The notes beneath the pieces are model-generated. The model was not told where the DNA came from. It saw nothing but the letters and a program-made list of their open reading frames with translations, and did not search any database. Position numbers and translations under genes: made by a program. A stretch of DNA of 64,000 nt, from the NCBI RefSeq assembly GCF_000429025.1, contig NZ_KE386835.1, positions 248,001 to 312,000 of the forward strand, given 5' to 3'. Shown one piece after another: positions 42,133 to 50,624 of the stretch (its first letter is position 1; every line of letters starts with the position of its first letter). The stretch is from Actinospineispora spinosispora DSM 44797. Its GTDB lineage: Bacteria > Actinomycetota > Actinomycetes > Mycobacteriales > Pseudonocardiaceae.

Positions 42133-43208
42133 TTGCGGTTGCCGCTCGCGGTCACCGGCTGTGAGACCTGATCGGCCTCGACGACCGCCTTGTCCCCCAC
42201 CAGTACGTTGTCCAGCACGGCGCTGTCGACCGATCCGGAGGACAGCTGGATACCCCGCTGCAGGTTCGGCCCGCTGATCGTGTTGCCCCGGATCTCGACG
42301 TGCGGATAGTTCTCGACGGCGATCGCCCGTGACCCGCCGACGTCACACAGGTTGTTCTCGAAGACGATCGCCCGCACGCCGTCCGGCACACCGGGGTTGG
42401 CCCGCTCGCCGGTGGCGATCAGACACTGCTGGTCGACCTGCTGGCACCGGTTGCCGGAGATGACGACGCCGTAGGTCGGCGGGACGTCCGAGTCGTAGGT
42501 CTGGAAGCAGTCGGTGTGCGGCGCCCCGTCGGCCGGATAGCCCTTCCCGGAGATGTCCCGTACGGTGTTGTCGTTGATCCGGATGTCGGTGCCGAAGAAC
42601 CGCACGCCGTCGGCATCCGACGCCGCGCGCCGCACCGACCCGCTGACCTGGTTGTGCGCGATGGTGATCCGGTCGCCCTCGACCCGGATGCCCGTGCCGT
42701 CCGTGCCGTCCACCACGTTCGAGTCGATGACCGTGTCGGAACACATGCAGCTGATGCCGTTCATCCGAGCGTTCAGCACGTTGTTGTGGTGCGCGTTGAG
42801 CGCCGCCCCGTTGAGGGTCAGCCCCTCACCGTCGCGGATGGTGAACCCCGCCACGACGACGTGGTCGGCGCGCACGTCGATGCCCAGGACCGACGCACCG
42901 TCGGACAGCACCCGCACCGGCGCGGCCGGTGTGCCGCCTCTGGTGACCTTCAGCGCGGCGGAGGACAGCTCCGGACCGCTCAGACAGACCTGGTCGCCGG
43001 GCCGAGCCGCGTCGAGGGCGTGCTGGGCGGCCGCCGGGTCACCGACGGTGGTGGCGCAGCCGCCCGGTGGCAGGGCGTTCTGCGCGGGTGGGATCGGGCG
43101 CGGCCCCGAGACCCCGCCTCCGGGATCCGCCGCGCCGCTCTCCACCGTGCCCGCGCACCCGGACAGCACGCTCACCAGCACCACTACCAGTCCGACCTTC
43201 CGGATCAC
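42126..43208 (-). CDS. Lipoprotein with right-handed parallel beta-helix
   Basis: 360 aa. The signal peptide ends in lipobox LSGC (Cys18), so it is anchored outside the membrane. From about residue 70 repeated strands of the type TLNGAALNAHHNNVLNARMN, DTVIDSNVVDG, RITIAHNQVSG, DIRINDNTVRD and VVISGNRCQQV form a PbH1/NosD-type beta-helix, the fold of pectate lyases and polysaccharide epimerases. Several Cys could form disulfides. A catalytic role on the polysaccharide made by this locus is possible; no lyase active site could be assigned. Confidence 0.82.
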   Translation of the reverse strand: MIRKVGLVVVLVSVLSGCAGTVESGAADPGGGVSGPRPIPPAQNALPPGGCATTVGDPAAAQHALDAARPGDQVCLSGPELSSAALKVTRGGTPAAPVRVLSDGASVLGIDVRADHVVVAGFTIRDGEGLTLNGAALNAHHNNVLNARMNGISCMCSDTVIDSNVVDGTDGTGIRVEGDRITIAHNQVSGSVRRAASDADGVRFFGTDIRINDNTVRDISGKGYPADGAPHTDCFQTYDSDVPPTYGVVISGNRCQQVDQQCLIATGERANPGVPDGVRAIVFENNLCDVGGSRAIAVENYPHVEIRGNTISGPNLQRGIQLSSGSVDSAVLDNVLVGDKAVVEADQVSQPVTASGNRNQ

Positions 43209-43374
43209 CCGCGCGACACCGCCTCACCGATCACTCGAACCTGCTCCTCGCGCCCGCGACAGTAGCGCTGTTTCGACGCGAGGTATCGTGGGAGAGAGCT
43301 GCTCACGGCTGTTATCGGCCCCGATTCCGCCCCGGTGAGCGGTCCGTCACCAGAGCCGACTTCAGGAGAGCACC

Positions 43375-44412
43375 GTCAACGCGATTCACCCGGTCGATCC
43401 CCGCACGGATTCGAGGTGGCACCAGCTGGCCAGTGGGCCCGCCGGTGGCCTGTTCACCTCTCCGCCGTGGATCCGAGCCGTCTGCGAAAGCTACGACTTC
43501 ACCCCCGAGGCGAGGATCTCCGTTTCCGACGACGGCGAGCCGGTCGGCGGATTCTCCTGGATCACCATCTCGGACATGCGCGGCGAGCGCATCTCCAGCC
43601 TGCCGTTCTGCGACCGGGCGGATCCGATCGTGACCGCACCGGGCGGGTGGGACGGGCTGATCGACGACATGCTGGCCACGAACACGCCGTTCACCGGGCG
43701 GTGTTTCTCGGACAACGCTGCGGTCAGCGACCCTCGGCTGCGCCAGGTCGGTGAGGCCGCGTGGCACGGCATCCCCCTCGACTGCACCGAGGAGGAGCTG
43801 TACAAACGCATCAGCTCGACGTCACGGCGCAACCTGAAGGCGGCGGACCGCAACAAGGTCCAGGTCGTGGCGAGCACCGAGATCGACGCGGTGCACGCGT
43901 TCCACAAGCTCCACGTGGGGCTACGGAAGAACAAGTACCGGCTGCTCGCCCAGCCCCGCGAGTTCTTCGAGCGGATCTGGCAGCAGTTCTCCGCCGACGA
44001 CGCGGTCGTCACGCTGCTCGCGGAGGTCGACGGCGAGGTCGTCGCGGGCGCCATGTACCTGGTGTGGGGCGACACGCTGTACTACAAGTTCGGTGCCTCG
44101 CTGTCGGAGTACCTGCCGATGCGGCCGAACGACGCGTTGTACTGGGCCGCGTGCAAGCTTGCGCTGTCCAGGGGTCTGACCAGCATCGACCTGGGCATCT
44201 CGGACCTCGACCAGCCCGGGCTGGTGTCCTTCAAGCGCAAATGGGCCAGCGTGGAGCGCCGGGTGGTCACCCTGCGCGGCGGCCCGGACCCGATCCCGAA
44301 GACCGAGGTCGGTGCCATGCTCGGCGAGCTGACCAGGTTGTTCACCGAGGAATCGGTACCGGACGACATCAGCACGCAGGCCGGCGCGCTGCTCTACCGG
44401 CATTTCTGCTGA
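43375..44412 (+). CDS. FemAB/FemX-like GNAT transferase 2, no canonical start codon
   Basis: 345 aa if read from GTC 43375. Conserved sequence clearly extends upstream of the first ATG (43576): NAIHPVDPRTDSRWHQLASG and GGLFTSPPWIRAVCESY are good coding sequence with the family's SPPW motif. Between the in-frame stop at 43336 and 43576 there is no ATG, GTG or TTG. AGGAG at 43364-43368 has ideal spacing to the GTC, which may be an altered GTG. The C-terminal half has RISSTSRRNLKAADRNKVQV and LTSIDLGISDLDQPGLVSFK. Role as for the first FemAB gene. Confidence 0.75.
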   Translation, partial: VNAIHPVDPRTDSRWHQLASGPAGGLFTSPPWIRAVCESYDFTPEARISVSDDGEPVGGFSWITISDMRGERISSLPFCDRADPIVTAPGGWDGLIDDMLATNTPFTGRCFSDNAAVSDPRLRQVGEAAWHGIPLDCTEEELYKRISSTSRRNLKAADRNKVQVVASTEIDAVHAFHKLHVGLRKNKYRLLAQPREFFERIWQQFSADDAVVTLLAEVDGEVVAGAMYLVWGDTLYYKFGASLSEYLPMRPNDALYWAACKLALSRGLTSIDLGISDLDQPGLVSFKRKWASVERRVVTLRGGPDPIPKTEVGAMLGELTRLFTEESVPDDISTQAGALLYRHFC

Positions 44413-44454
44413 CACACACCTGATTCCAGCTCACAGACCAGAGGGGTTCCATCA

Positions 44455-45726
44455 ATGACGCAGGACGGACGCGGCCGGGTGGTCATCCTCGGCCAGGGCT
44501 ACGTCGGGTTGCCGGTCGCGATGCGCGCCGTGCAGGTCGGCTTCGACGTCGTCGGTTTCGACGTGGCCAAGGACAAGGTCGAGCGGCTGCGCAGCGGTAA
44601 GACCTTCATCGACGACATCACCGACGACGAGATCGCCTCGGCGCTGGCCACCGGCCGGTACACCGCGACCTACGCCCCGGAGGACCTGGCCGGCTTCGAC
44701 GTCGCGGTCATCTCGGTGCCCACGCCGCTGCGGGACGGCGCGCCGGACCTGTCCTACATCGAGAAGGCCTCCGACACGCTGGCTCCGCACGTGCGGCCCG
44801 GCTGCTGTGTGATCCTCGAGTCGACGACCTACCCTGGCACGACCGAGGAGGTCGTGGTGCCCCGCCTGGAGGCGGGTAGCTCGCTGCGCGCCGGCACCGA
44901 CTTCAAGGTCGGCTTCAGCCCGGAGCGGATCAACCCGGGCGACCCGGTGTACGGCCTGCAGAACACCCCGAAGATCGTCTCCGGTATCGACGAGGCGTCG
45001 TTGGACGCGGTGTCGGAGTTCTTCGCGGCACTGGTCGACAAGGTCGTCCCGGTGAGCGGCACGCGCGAGGCGGAGCTGGCGAAGCTGCTGGAGAACACGT
45101 TCCGGCACGTCAACATCGCGCTGGTCAACGAGCTGGCGATGTACTGCGACGGACTCGGCATCGACGTGTGGTCGGTCATCGACGCGGCCGCGAGCAAGCC
45201 GTTCGGTTTCATGAAGTTCACCCCCGGTCCCGGCGTCGGCGGGCACTGCCTGCCGATCGACCCGTCGTACCTGTCCTGGCAGGTGCGCCGCACCCTGGGG
45301 CGTAACTTCCGGTTCGTCGAGATCGCCAACGACGTCAACGACCACATGCCCGACTACGTGGTCACGCGCGTCACCTCGAACCTGAACAAGGCACGCAAGG
45401 CCGTCAACGGCGCGTCGATCCTGCTGATCGGGCTGGCGTACAAGCCGAACTCGGGCGACGCCCGTGAGTCCCCCGCGATCGCGGTGGCCAACCGGCTGGC
45501 CGACCTTGGCGCGAACCTGCGCGCGGTCGACCCGCTGATCCCCGCCGACCACGTGCCGGCCGGTATCCAGATCGTCGAAGGCTCCGAGGCCGAGGTCACC
45601 GACGCCGACCTGGTCATCGTGCTGACCGACCACGACACGGTCGACTGGGACCTGCTGGAGCGCCACGCGGGCAAGGTCCTGGACACCCGCAACCGCCTGA
45701 AGTCCAAGGACGTGGACCGGCTCTAA
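44455..45726 (+). CDS. UDP-N-acetylglucosamine/mannosamine 6-dehydrogenase (WbpA/WecC-like)
   Basis: 423 aa. NAD-binding ILGQGYVGLPVAMRA (Gly13, Gly15, Gly18), SVPTPLRDGAPDLSYI, STTYPGTTEEVV, and catalytic Cys265 in GPGVGGHCLPIDPSYLSW. It oxidises C6 of the UDP-amino sugar to a uronate. With the enzymes at 30180 and 31244 this completes three steps of the WbpA-WlbA-WlbE route to UDP-GlcNAc3NA. GlcNAc versus ManNAc specificity is not readable. ATG 44455 has GAGGGG upstream. Confidence 0.92.
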   Translation: MTQDGRGRVVILGQGYVGLPVAMRAVQVGFDVVGFDVAKDKVERLRSGKTFIDDITDDEIASALATGRYTATYAPEDLAGFDVAVISVPTPLRDGAPDLSYIEKASDTLAPHVRPGCCVILESTTYPGTTEEVVVPRLEAGSSLRAGTDFKVGFSPERINPGDPVYGLQNTPKIVSGIDEASLDAVSEFFAALVDKVVPVSGTREAELAKLLENTFRHVNIALVNELAMYCDGLGIDVWSVIDAAASKPFGFMKFTPGPGVGGHCLPIDPSYLSWQVRRTLGRNFRFVEIANDVNDHMPDYVVTRVTSNLNKARKAVNGASILLIGLAYKPNSGDARESPAIAVANRLADLGANLRAVDPLIPADHVPAGIQIVEGSEAEVTDADLVIVLTDHDTVDWDLLERHAGKVLDTRNRLKSKDVDRL

Positions 45727-45785
45727 GCCGCGAGGCTCCACTCGCCCGGCGTGCCCGACTCGCACGGAGTGTGCGCCCGCCACTT

Positions 45786-45895
45786 CCGCGAGTCGGGCGT
45801 CTGAGCACAGCGAGTCGGGGACGTCAGCACACCTCGTCCTAGCGATCGGTGTGCTGGAACGCCCGACTCGGGGTGCTGAGAATCCCGACTCGCGG
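45786..45895. terminator. Nested bidirectional hairpin, CGAGTCGGG family
   Basis: CCGCGAGTCGGG (45786-45797) pairs with CCCGACTCGCGG (45884-45895). Inside, CTGAGCAC...CGAGTCGGG pairs with CCCGACTCGGGGTGCTGAG, and CAGCACACC pairs with GGTGTGCTG. Same plan as the element at 20450, again between convergent genes. Confidence 0.75.
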
Positions 45896-45902
45896 GCAGG
45901 TC

Positions 45903-46694
45903 TCAGCCTGGGGTGAGGAGGCGGCGGATCCTGCGGCGGATGCTGGCCACCTTGCCCGGCCGGACGTGCACGCTGTCCTTGGGCAGCCGGGCCGCGCGCA
46001 GCGCTTCGGTCACCGCGCCGTGGTCGTAGTGCTCGGCGAAGAACCGCACGCTGCCCGGGCCATCGTCCGGGAGCTCCAGCAGCGCGAACCTGGCACGCGG
46101 CTGCCGTTCCCGGTCCCGGGACTGGCCCACCGAGCCCGGGTTGACGACGTAGCGCTCCCCCGCCGCGAACGGCATGGCCTCGGTGTAGGACACGTCCAAC
46201 AGTCCTGAGGTGGAGCCGTACAACAAGGAGCGGTGCGTGTGGCCCAGGACCAGCACGCGTGCATCAGCGTGCTCGCGCCCCAGCTGCTCCAGCTGCGCCT
46301 GGGCGTGCGCCTCGGTCCGGATGTACTCCTCAGGATCGGCGAGCGACCCGTGCGCCATCACGAGCCCCGGCAGCGATGCGATCCGGGGCAGAGCAGTGAG
46401 ATACCGGCGGGAGTCCTCGCTCAGCGCGGTGCGGGTCCACTCCAACGCCTGACGGGCCCGCCAGCTGAACCGATCGCTGGGCAGCTCGTCGAGCGCCACC
46501 AGCTCGTGGTTGCCCGCGATACACACCGGGTCAAGAGCGGCGATCTCGGCAACACACTCGTTGGGCTGCGGCCCGTAGTCGACGATGTCACCGGCACACA
46601 ACCACCGGTCAACCCCCTCGAAGCGAAGCCGCGCCACAGCCGCCCGAAGAGCCGGAAGATTTCCATGAACATCCGACAGCACCCCATACCGCAC
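45903..46694 (-). CDS. Calcineurin-like metallophosphoesterase (YfcE/MJ0936 type)
   Basis: 263 aa. Metal motifs: DVHGNLPAL (Asp8, His10), CAGDIVDYGPQP, AGNHELVAL, MAHGS and LGHTHRSLLYG. A basic C-terminal tail (RRRIRRLLTPG) follows the domain. It probably hydrolyses a phosphodiester or phosphomonoester; the substrate is unknown. ATG 46694. Convergent with the UDP-sugar dehydrogenase. Confidence 0.9.
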   Translation of the reverse strand: MRYGVLSDVHGNLPALRAAVARLRFEGVDRWLCAGDIVDYGPQPNECVAEIAALDPVCIAGNHELVALDELPSDRFSWRARQALEWTRTALSEDSRRYLTALPRIASLPGLVMAHGSLADPEEYIRTEAHAQAQLEQLGREHADARVLVLGHTHRSLLYGSTSGLLDVSYTEAMPFAAGERYVVNPGSVGQSRDRERQPRARFALLELPDDGPGSVRFFAEHYDHGAVTEALRAARLPKDSVHVRPGKVASIRRRIRRLLTPG

Positions 46695-46739
46695 AGGACA
46701 TGACCCCTCTCCTCACCGGCGCACACCGCACAACCCAGC

Positions 46740-47033
46740 AACAGCAAAGCCCGCTCCGCGAGTCTCCGAAGAAGCTCCGGCGAAGGCAGCACAGCCCAAC
46801 AACAGCAAAGCCCGCTCCGCGAGTCTCCGAAGAAGCTCCGGCGAAGGCCGGGCAGTGATTGTCCGCAACCAATGTCGCCGACTTAATCGGCGGCTCCCCA
46901 GCCGGCCCCAAGCGCGCGCTCGGCCGACGAAGTCGGCTTGTTTTTCTGGGAGTACCCCAGCGAGCGTTTACGCGAGCCGGGGTGGTCACAGAAAAACTCC
47001 GCGCGAAACAGGCCCAAAAAAAACAGCCAGACA
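46740..47033 (+). repeat. Dispersed structured repeat, copy 4, with tandem duplication of left block
   Basis: The 48-nt left block (CCGCTCCGCGAGTCTCCGAA core) occurs twice exactly, at 46740-46787 and 46801-46848. The remainder follows the family: CCAAGCGCGCGCTCGGCC, TTGTTTTTCTGGGAGTACCC and GGGGTGGTCACAGAAAAACT. It fills the gap between the phosphoesterase and ATP-grasp genes and ends 2 nt before the ATP-grasp stop. Confidence 0.78.
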
Positions 47034-47034
47034 A

Positions 47035-48264
47035 TCAGGTGAAGTCGCCGCTGCGCGCTCGGGAGATCGCCATGCCCAGGAAGGGGCCCGGGTCGCGCCA
47101 GTTCCAGAACGCCTTGGCCTGGGAGCGCAGCGCGAACCACGCCCAGCTGCGCATCGACTCGCCGCTCGCCCTGGCGGCGAGGATGTCCTTGGGGTGCACC
47201 CAGGTGACCGGACGGGGATGCGCGGCCATGACCGGGCGGGGGCGTCCGGTCAGGTCGGCGTACACGACGGCGGGGATGTTGACCCCGGCCCGTGCGCCGG
47301 GGTGGTTCCACAGGCTGGTCCGTGCGTTGATCTCGAACAGCAGCAGCTCGCCGTCCGGTGATCGTTTGAAGTCGAACTTGGCGATGCCGCGCAGGTCGAG
47401 CTGCTCGGTCAGCTTGCGGCCCATGTTGAGCACGTCGGGAACGTCGGTGATGGCGAGCGCGGTGGTGAAACCGCAGGACACCGGGTAGGTCCGGATCTTC
47501 TTGCCGGTGAACTCGGCGATGATCTCGCCGGTCTCGTCGGCGTAGACGTGGTAGCTCTCGATCTCGCTCTCCGCGCCGAGGACGTACTGCTGTGCGACGA
47601 GGGTGTGCCCGAGGGTGGCGACGGTCGGCCACATCTCGCGCAGCCGCTCCGCCGACTCGACGACCAGTGCCTTGACCTTGATCTCGTCGGTGTCCTTGAT
47701 GTCCCGCCAGGACCGGTCGCGGCGTTCCGGCTTGATGATGAGCGGGTAGCCGAGGTCGGAGAGGTCGGGCACGCCGGCGGCCGCCTGCTCCGGCGAGATG
47801 AGCTTGGTGGCCGGGACCGGCAGGGACATCCGGTCCGCGAGGTTGGCGAACAGGCCCTTGTCGACCATGGCTTCGACGAGGTCGGCGTCGGGGATGGCGA
47901 ACCGGAATCCCCTGGACAGGCGGTCGCGGTGCCGGGAGACGAAGATCAGCGCCTGGTCGGAGCTGTAGAAGATGACGGGCGCCTTCGGCTGGGTCAGTGC
48001 CCAGGCGACGAGCCGGTCGGCGAGTGCTTCGTCATGCTTGTCGAGCTCCTGGGACCAGTCCCAGGTGAAGATCGACCGGGCATAGGTCGAGTGCTTCGAC
48101 GGGTCGCTCGGGGTCGAGACGACGGCGGTCGGGATACCGGCGAGCTGCAGCGAACGGATGACCTCGACAGCTCCACCGCCCAGCACCAGGGCGGTCGGTG
48201 CCGATTGGTCAGCAGCCACCTCGGTGCGACTACTCGCCTCGGCTGCGGTGCGACCAAGAACCAC
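47035..48264 (-). CDS. ATP-grasp ligase
   Basis: 409 aa. PTALVLGGGAVEVIRSLQLA begins a preATP-grasp Rossmann-like domain; YPLIIKPERRDRSWRDIKDT, TLVAQQYVLGAESEIESYHV and IAKFDFKRSPDGELLLFEIN with NARTSLWNHPG are the ATP-grasp and metal-binding segments. Such carboligases often sit in actinobacterial exopolysaccharide loci and probably attach an amino acid or other carboxylate, but no substrate can be assigned. GTG 48264 has GGGGG upstream; the first 25 residues look disordered. Confidence 0.85.
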   Translation of the reverse strand: MVLGRTAAEASSRTEVAADQSAPTALVLGGGAVEVIRSLQLAGIPTAVVSTPSDPSKHSTYARSIFTWDWSQELDKHDEALADRLVAWALTQPKAPVIFYSSDQALIFVSRHRDRLSRGFRFAIPDADLVEAMVDKGLFANLADRMSLPVPATKLISPEQAAAGVPDLSDLGYPLIIKPERRDRSWRDIKDTDEIKVKALVVESAERLREMWPTVATLGHTLVAQQYVLGAESEIESYHVYADETGEIIAEFTGKKIRTYPVSCGFTTALAITDVPDVLNMGRKLTEQLDLRGIAKFDFKRSPDGELLLFEINARTSLWNHPGARAGVNIPAVVYADLTGRPRPVMAAHPRPVTWVHPKDILAARASGESMRSWAWFALRSQAKAFWNWRDPGPFLGMAISRARSGDFT

Positions 48265-48632
48265 GAACTTGCCCCCGTCCGCCGGTCGGATGCGCCCATA
48301 CGACCGGCAAATGTCTCCATACCGTTACCCGCGTGCGGAGCCCATGACGTTACGCAGCGACACCCTGATGGACGGGACCGGGGGGCTTGATCGGCCCGTA
48401 GGGACCACCCGCACGGCTGACCTGCATGGACCCACCCGGAGTGGCGTGCACACATCGGAGTGCCCGGCTCGCCTCTCAGGTGGAAGCGCCTCCGACCAGC
48501 AGAAATAGTTGCACTCGCACGCAAAAGACCCGATCGGCCCCATGTTTCTCTCAGGAAATGACACGCGTGTAGTTCTCAATCCACGGTGTGACGGCAGCTG
48601 AGCGGCAAACACCACGATCGTAGGGTTCACCT
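48265..48632. other. Intergenic region without a supported gene
   Basis: This roughly 370-bp stretch should contain the ATP-grasp promoter. Short open frames exist but none has codon bias or a ribosome site. The part from 48500 to 48600 is less GC-rich than its surroundings. Nothing else is recognised. Confidence 0.4.
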
Positions 48633-48657
48633 CACCCACAGTTGACTACCGTGGGTG
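48633..48657 (-). terminator. Hairpin CACCCAC/GTGGGTG
   Basis: Seven-base arms at 48633-48639 and 48651-48657, 4 nt downstream of the stop of the minus-strand chelatase-like gene. Confidence 0.5.
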
Positions 48658-48661
48658 ATAA

Positions 48662-50518
48662 TCAGCTCATCGCCAGGACTCGGCTCAGCGCCGGCGCGAT
48701 GTCGGTCAGCCGGTGCACCGGCTGGTACTGCCCGCCTCCGGCGGTGGCCAGCGCGCTGGCCGTTCGGGTGGCCTCGTCCGAGGGCAGCGGGCACAGGACG
48801 TGCAGTCGGTCGATCCCGGCCAGCGCCGTCGCGGGTTCCGGTCCGGACGTGTGCAGGCAGTCGCTCAGCAGCACCACGATGCGTTCGTCGGCGGCCGCGC
48901 CGGCGAGCTGACGCCCCGCCTCGCGCAGCGCCGCCGCGATGTCGGTCCTGCCGTGCCCGCGCAGACCCACGAGGTCGGCCACCAGGTCTTCGGCGGGCCG
49001 GTGCACCCCCTGCGGTCCGAGCACCTGGACGTCCTCACCGAACGCGAGCACGCTCGGTTCGAGCCGCCGGTCGGCGGCCAGCACGACACCCGCCGCCGCG
49101 ACCGCGGCCAGCGCCACGGCGAGCCCGCTCATCGAACCGCTGCTGTCCACCAGCAGGCAGACGGCCCTGCGGTGCGCCGTCCACGACGAGACCACGAGGT
49201 CTTCACCCCTCGGCGGCCAGCCACCCGACCAGCGGTCCAACGTGCGGTCCAGGTCGAGGTCGCCTTCCCCACCTCGGCGCGGCCCGATCTTGCGTGTTCC
49301 CCGCGACCGTGCCGGTCCGGTCCGGCCCAGCTGGATGAACACCCGTCCGGCGAGTCGCCGGGCGGCTGCCCGCAGTTCCCGGTCGCTCGCCCTGGCCAGG
49401 TCGGCCAGCAGAGCCGCGGCGGCGTCCTGGTCCCGCGCCATCGCGGCCGCGAACGCGTCCTCGTCGAGCTGTCCGGCCTCCGGCGAGACCTGGTCGAACG
49501 CCTCGTGCCGGGAGGCCAGCTCGACCCTGCTGTGGGTACGGGCTGACTGGTCGCGCTTCGGCCGCGATCTGGGCTGCGAGCCTGCCTCCGGGGCGCCGGG
49601 AGGCAGGCCGTCACCTTTTCCCTGGCCGCCCGAGGGTTGCTCGTCCCGGTCCGGGGAGTCCTCGCTGTCCGGGAGCTCGTCGGCGTCCGAGGGCCACAGT
49701 CCGTCGAGCAGCTCGTCGATGATCGACTCGGCGGTACGGTCGACGCCGTCGGCCACCCGGATGCGCCCGGACAGCGCCGCATAGGCCGCGTCCCTGGCGG
49801 TGTCGCGGGCCAGCTTCGGCTCCTCGCGCAGCTCACGCAGCCCGGTGATGAGGTGAACGAGGTCGATGGCACCACGCACCGAGGAGCCCATGCGCACGTC
49901 GCGGTGTTCCCTGGTGGCCCTGGTCAGCCCCACGGACAGCTCGACGACGGAGCCGTTCACACCGGTCATCGCGGTCGTGATGGACCGCTCGGCCGGCTCG
50001 TCCTGGTAACCGAGGACCACCCGGCACATGCGGTCCGCGATCGCCTGGCTGACCCTGGCCGTGCCCACCGCGTCGAACGGGTTCATCGCCGCGATCAGCC
50101 GGAACCGCTTGCCCGCGTACACGGTGCCCAGCCGAGGGACCGCGATCTCACCCTCGGTGAGCACGGTGATCAGGACGTTGAGTGTCTCCTCGGGAACCCG
50201 GTTCAGCTCCTCCAGGTACAGCAGGCCGCCGCCGCGCATCGCGGTGAGCAGCGGACCGTCCATGAAACTGGCCGGGTCGTAGCCCTCGGCGAGCACCTGG
50301 GACGGGTCGAACGCGCCGATGAGCCGAGCCGGGGTGAGCTCCGCGTTGCCCTCGACGAACACCACGTCCTGTCCGGCGTCGCGGGCGATGGAGCGCAGCA
50401 GGGTGGACTTGCCGGTACCCGGCGGCCCCTCGATGACGACGTGCCGCCCGGTGGCGAGCGCCACGGTCAGCACCTCGCGCTCCCGGCGCAACCCGATGAT
50501 GGGTGGTGCGGAACCCAC
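48662..50518 (-). CDS. MoxR-type AAA ATPase fused to VWA domain (Mg/Co-chelatase D-like)
   Basis: 618 aa. N-terminal AAA+ domain: Walker A EGPPGTGKST near 30-39, GLLYLEELNRVPEETLNVLI and AAMNPFDAVGTARV as in BchI/MoxR. A charged linker (about 280-400) joins it to a C-terminal von Willebrand A domain with the MIDAS motif VDSSGSMSG. This ChlI-ChlD-like fusion is annotated as magnesium chelatase in actinobacteria, but no chelatase large subunit adjoins, so a general metal-dependent remodelling role is as likely. GTG 50518 is preferred: GGAGG lies 5 nt upstream, overlapping a TTG at 50530. Confidence 0.85.
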   Translation of the reverse strand: MGSAPPIIGLRREREVLTVALATGRHVVIEGPPGTGKSTLLRSIARDAGQDVVFVEGNAELTPARLIGAFDPSQVLAEGYDPASFMDGPLLTAMRGGGLLYLEELNRVPEETLNVLITVLTEGEIAVPRLGTVYAGKRFRLIAAMNPFDAVGTARVSQAIADRMCRVVLGYQDEPAERSITTAMTGVNGSVVELSVGLTRATREHRDVRMGSSVRGAIDLVHLITGLRELREEPKLARDTARDAAYAALSGRIRVADGVDRTAESIIDELLDGLWPSDADELPDSEDSPDRDEQPSGGQGKGDGLPPGAPEAGSQPRSRPKRDQSARTHSRVELASRHEAFDQVSPEAGQLDEDAFAAAMARDQDAAAALLADLARASDRELRAAARRLAGRVFIQLGRTGPARSRGTRKIGPRRGGEGDLDLDRTLDRWSGGWPPRGEDLVVSSWTAHRRAVCLLVDSSGSMSGLAVALAAVAAAGVVLAADRRLEPSVLAFGEDVQVLGPQGVHRPAEDLVADLVGLRGHGRTDIAAALREAGRQLAGAAADERIVVLLSDCLHTSGPEPATALAGIDRLHVLCPLPSDEATRTASALATAGGGQYQPVHRLTDIAPALSRVLAMS

Positions 50519-50624
50519 GAACCCCTCCAACGACGTCGTCGGACAGCCAGCATATTTAAGACTGATTAGAGACTATCAACGCGCTGTTAAGTACCCTCAT
50601 TTCTCTGCGGGTGAGGGAGAGCAC

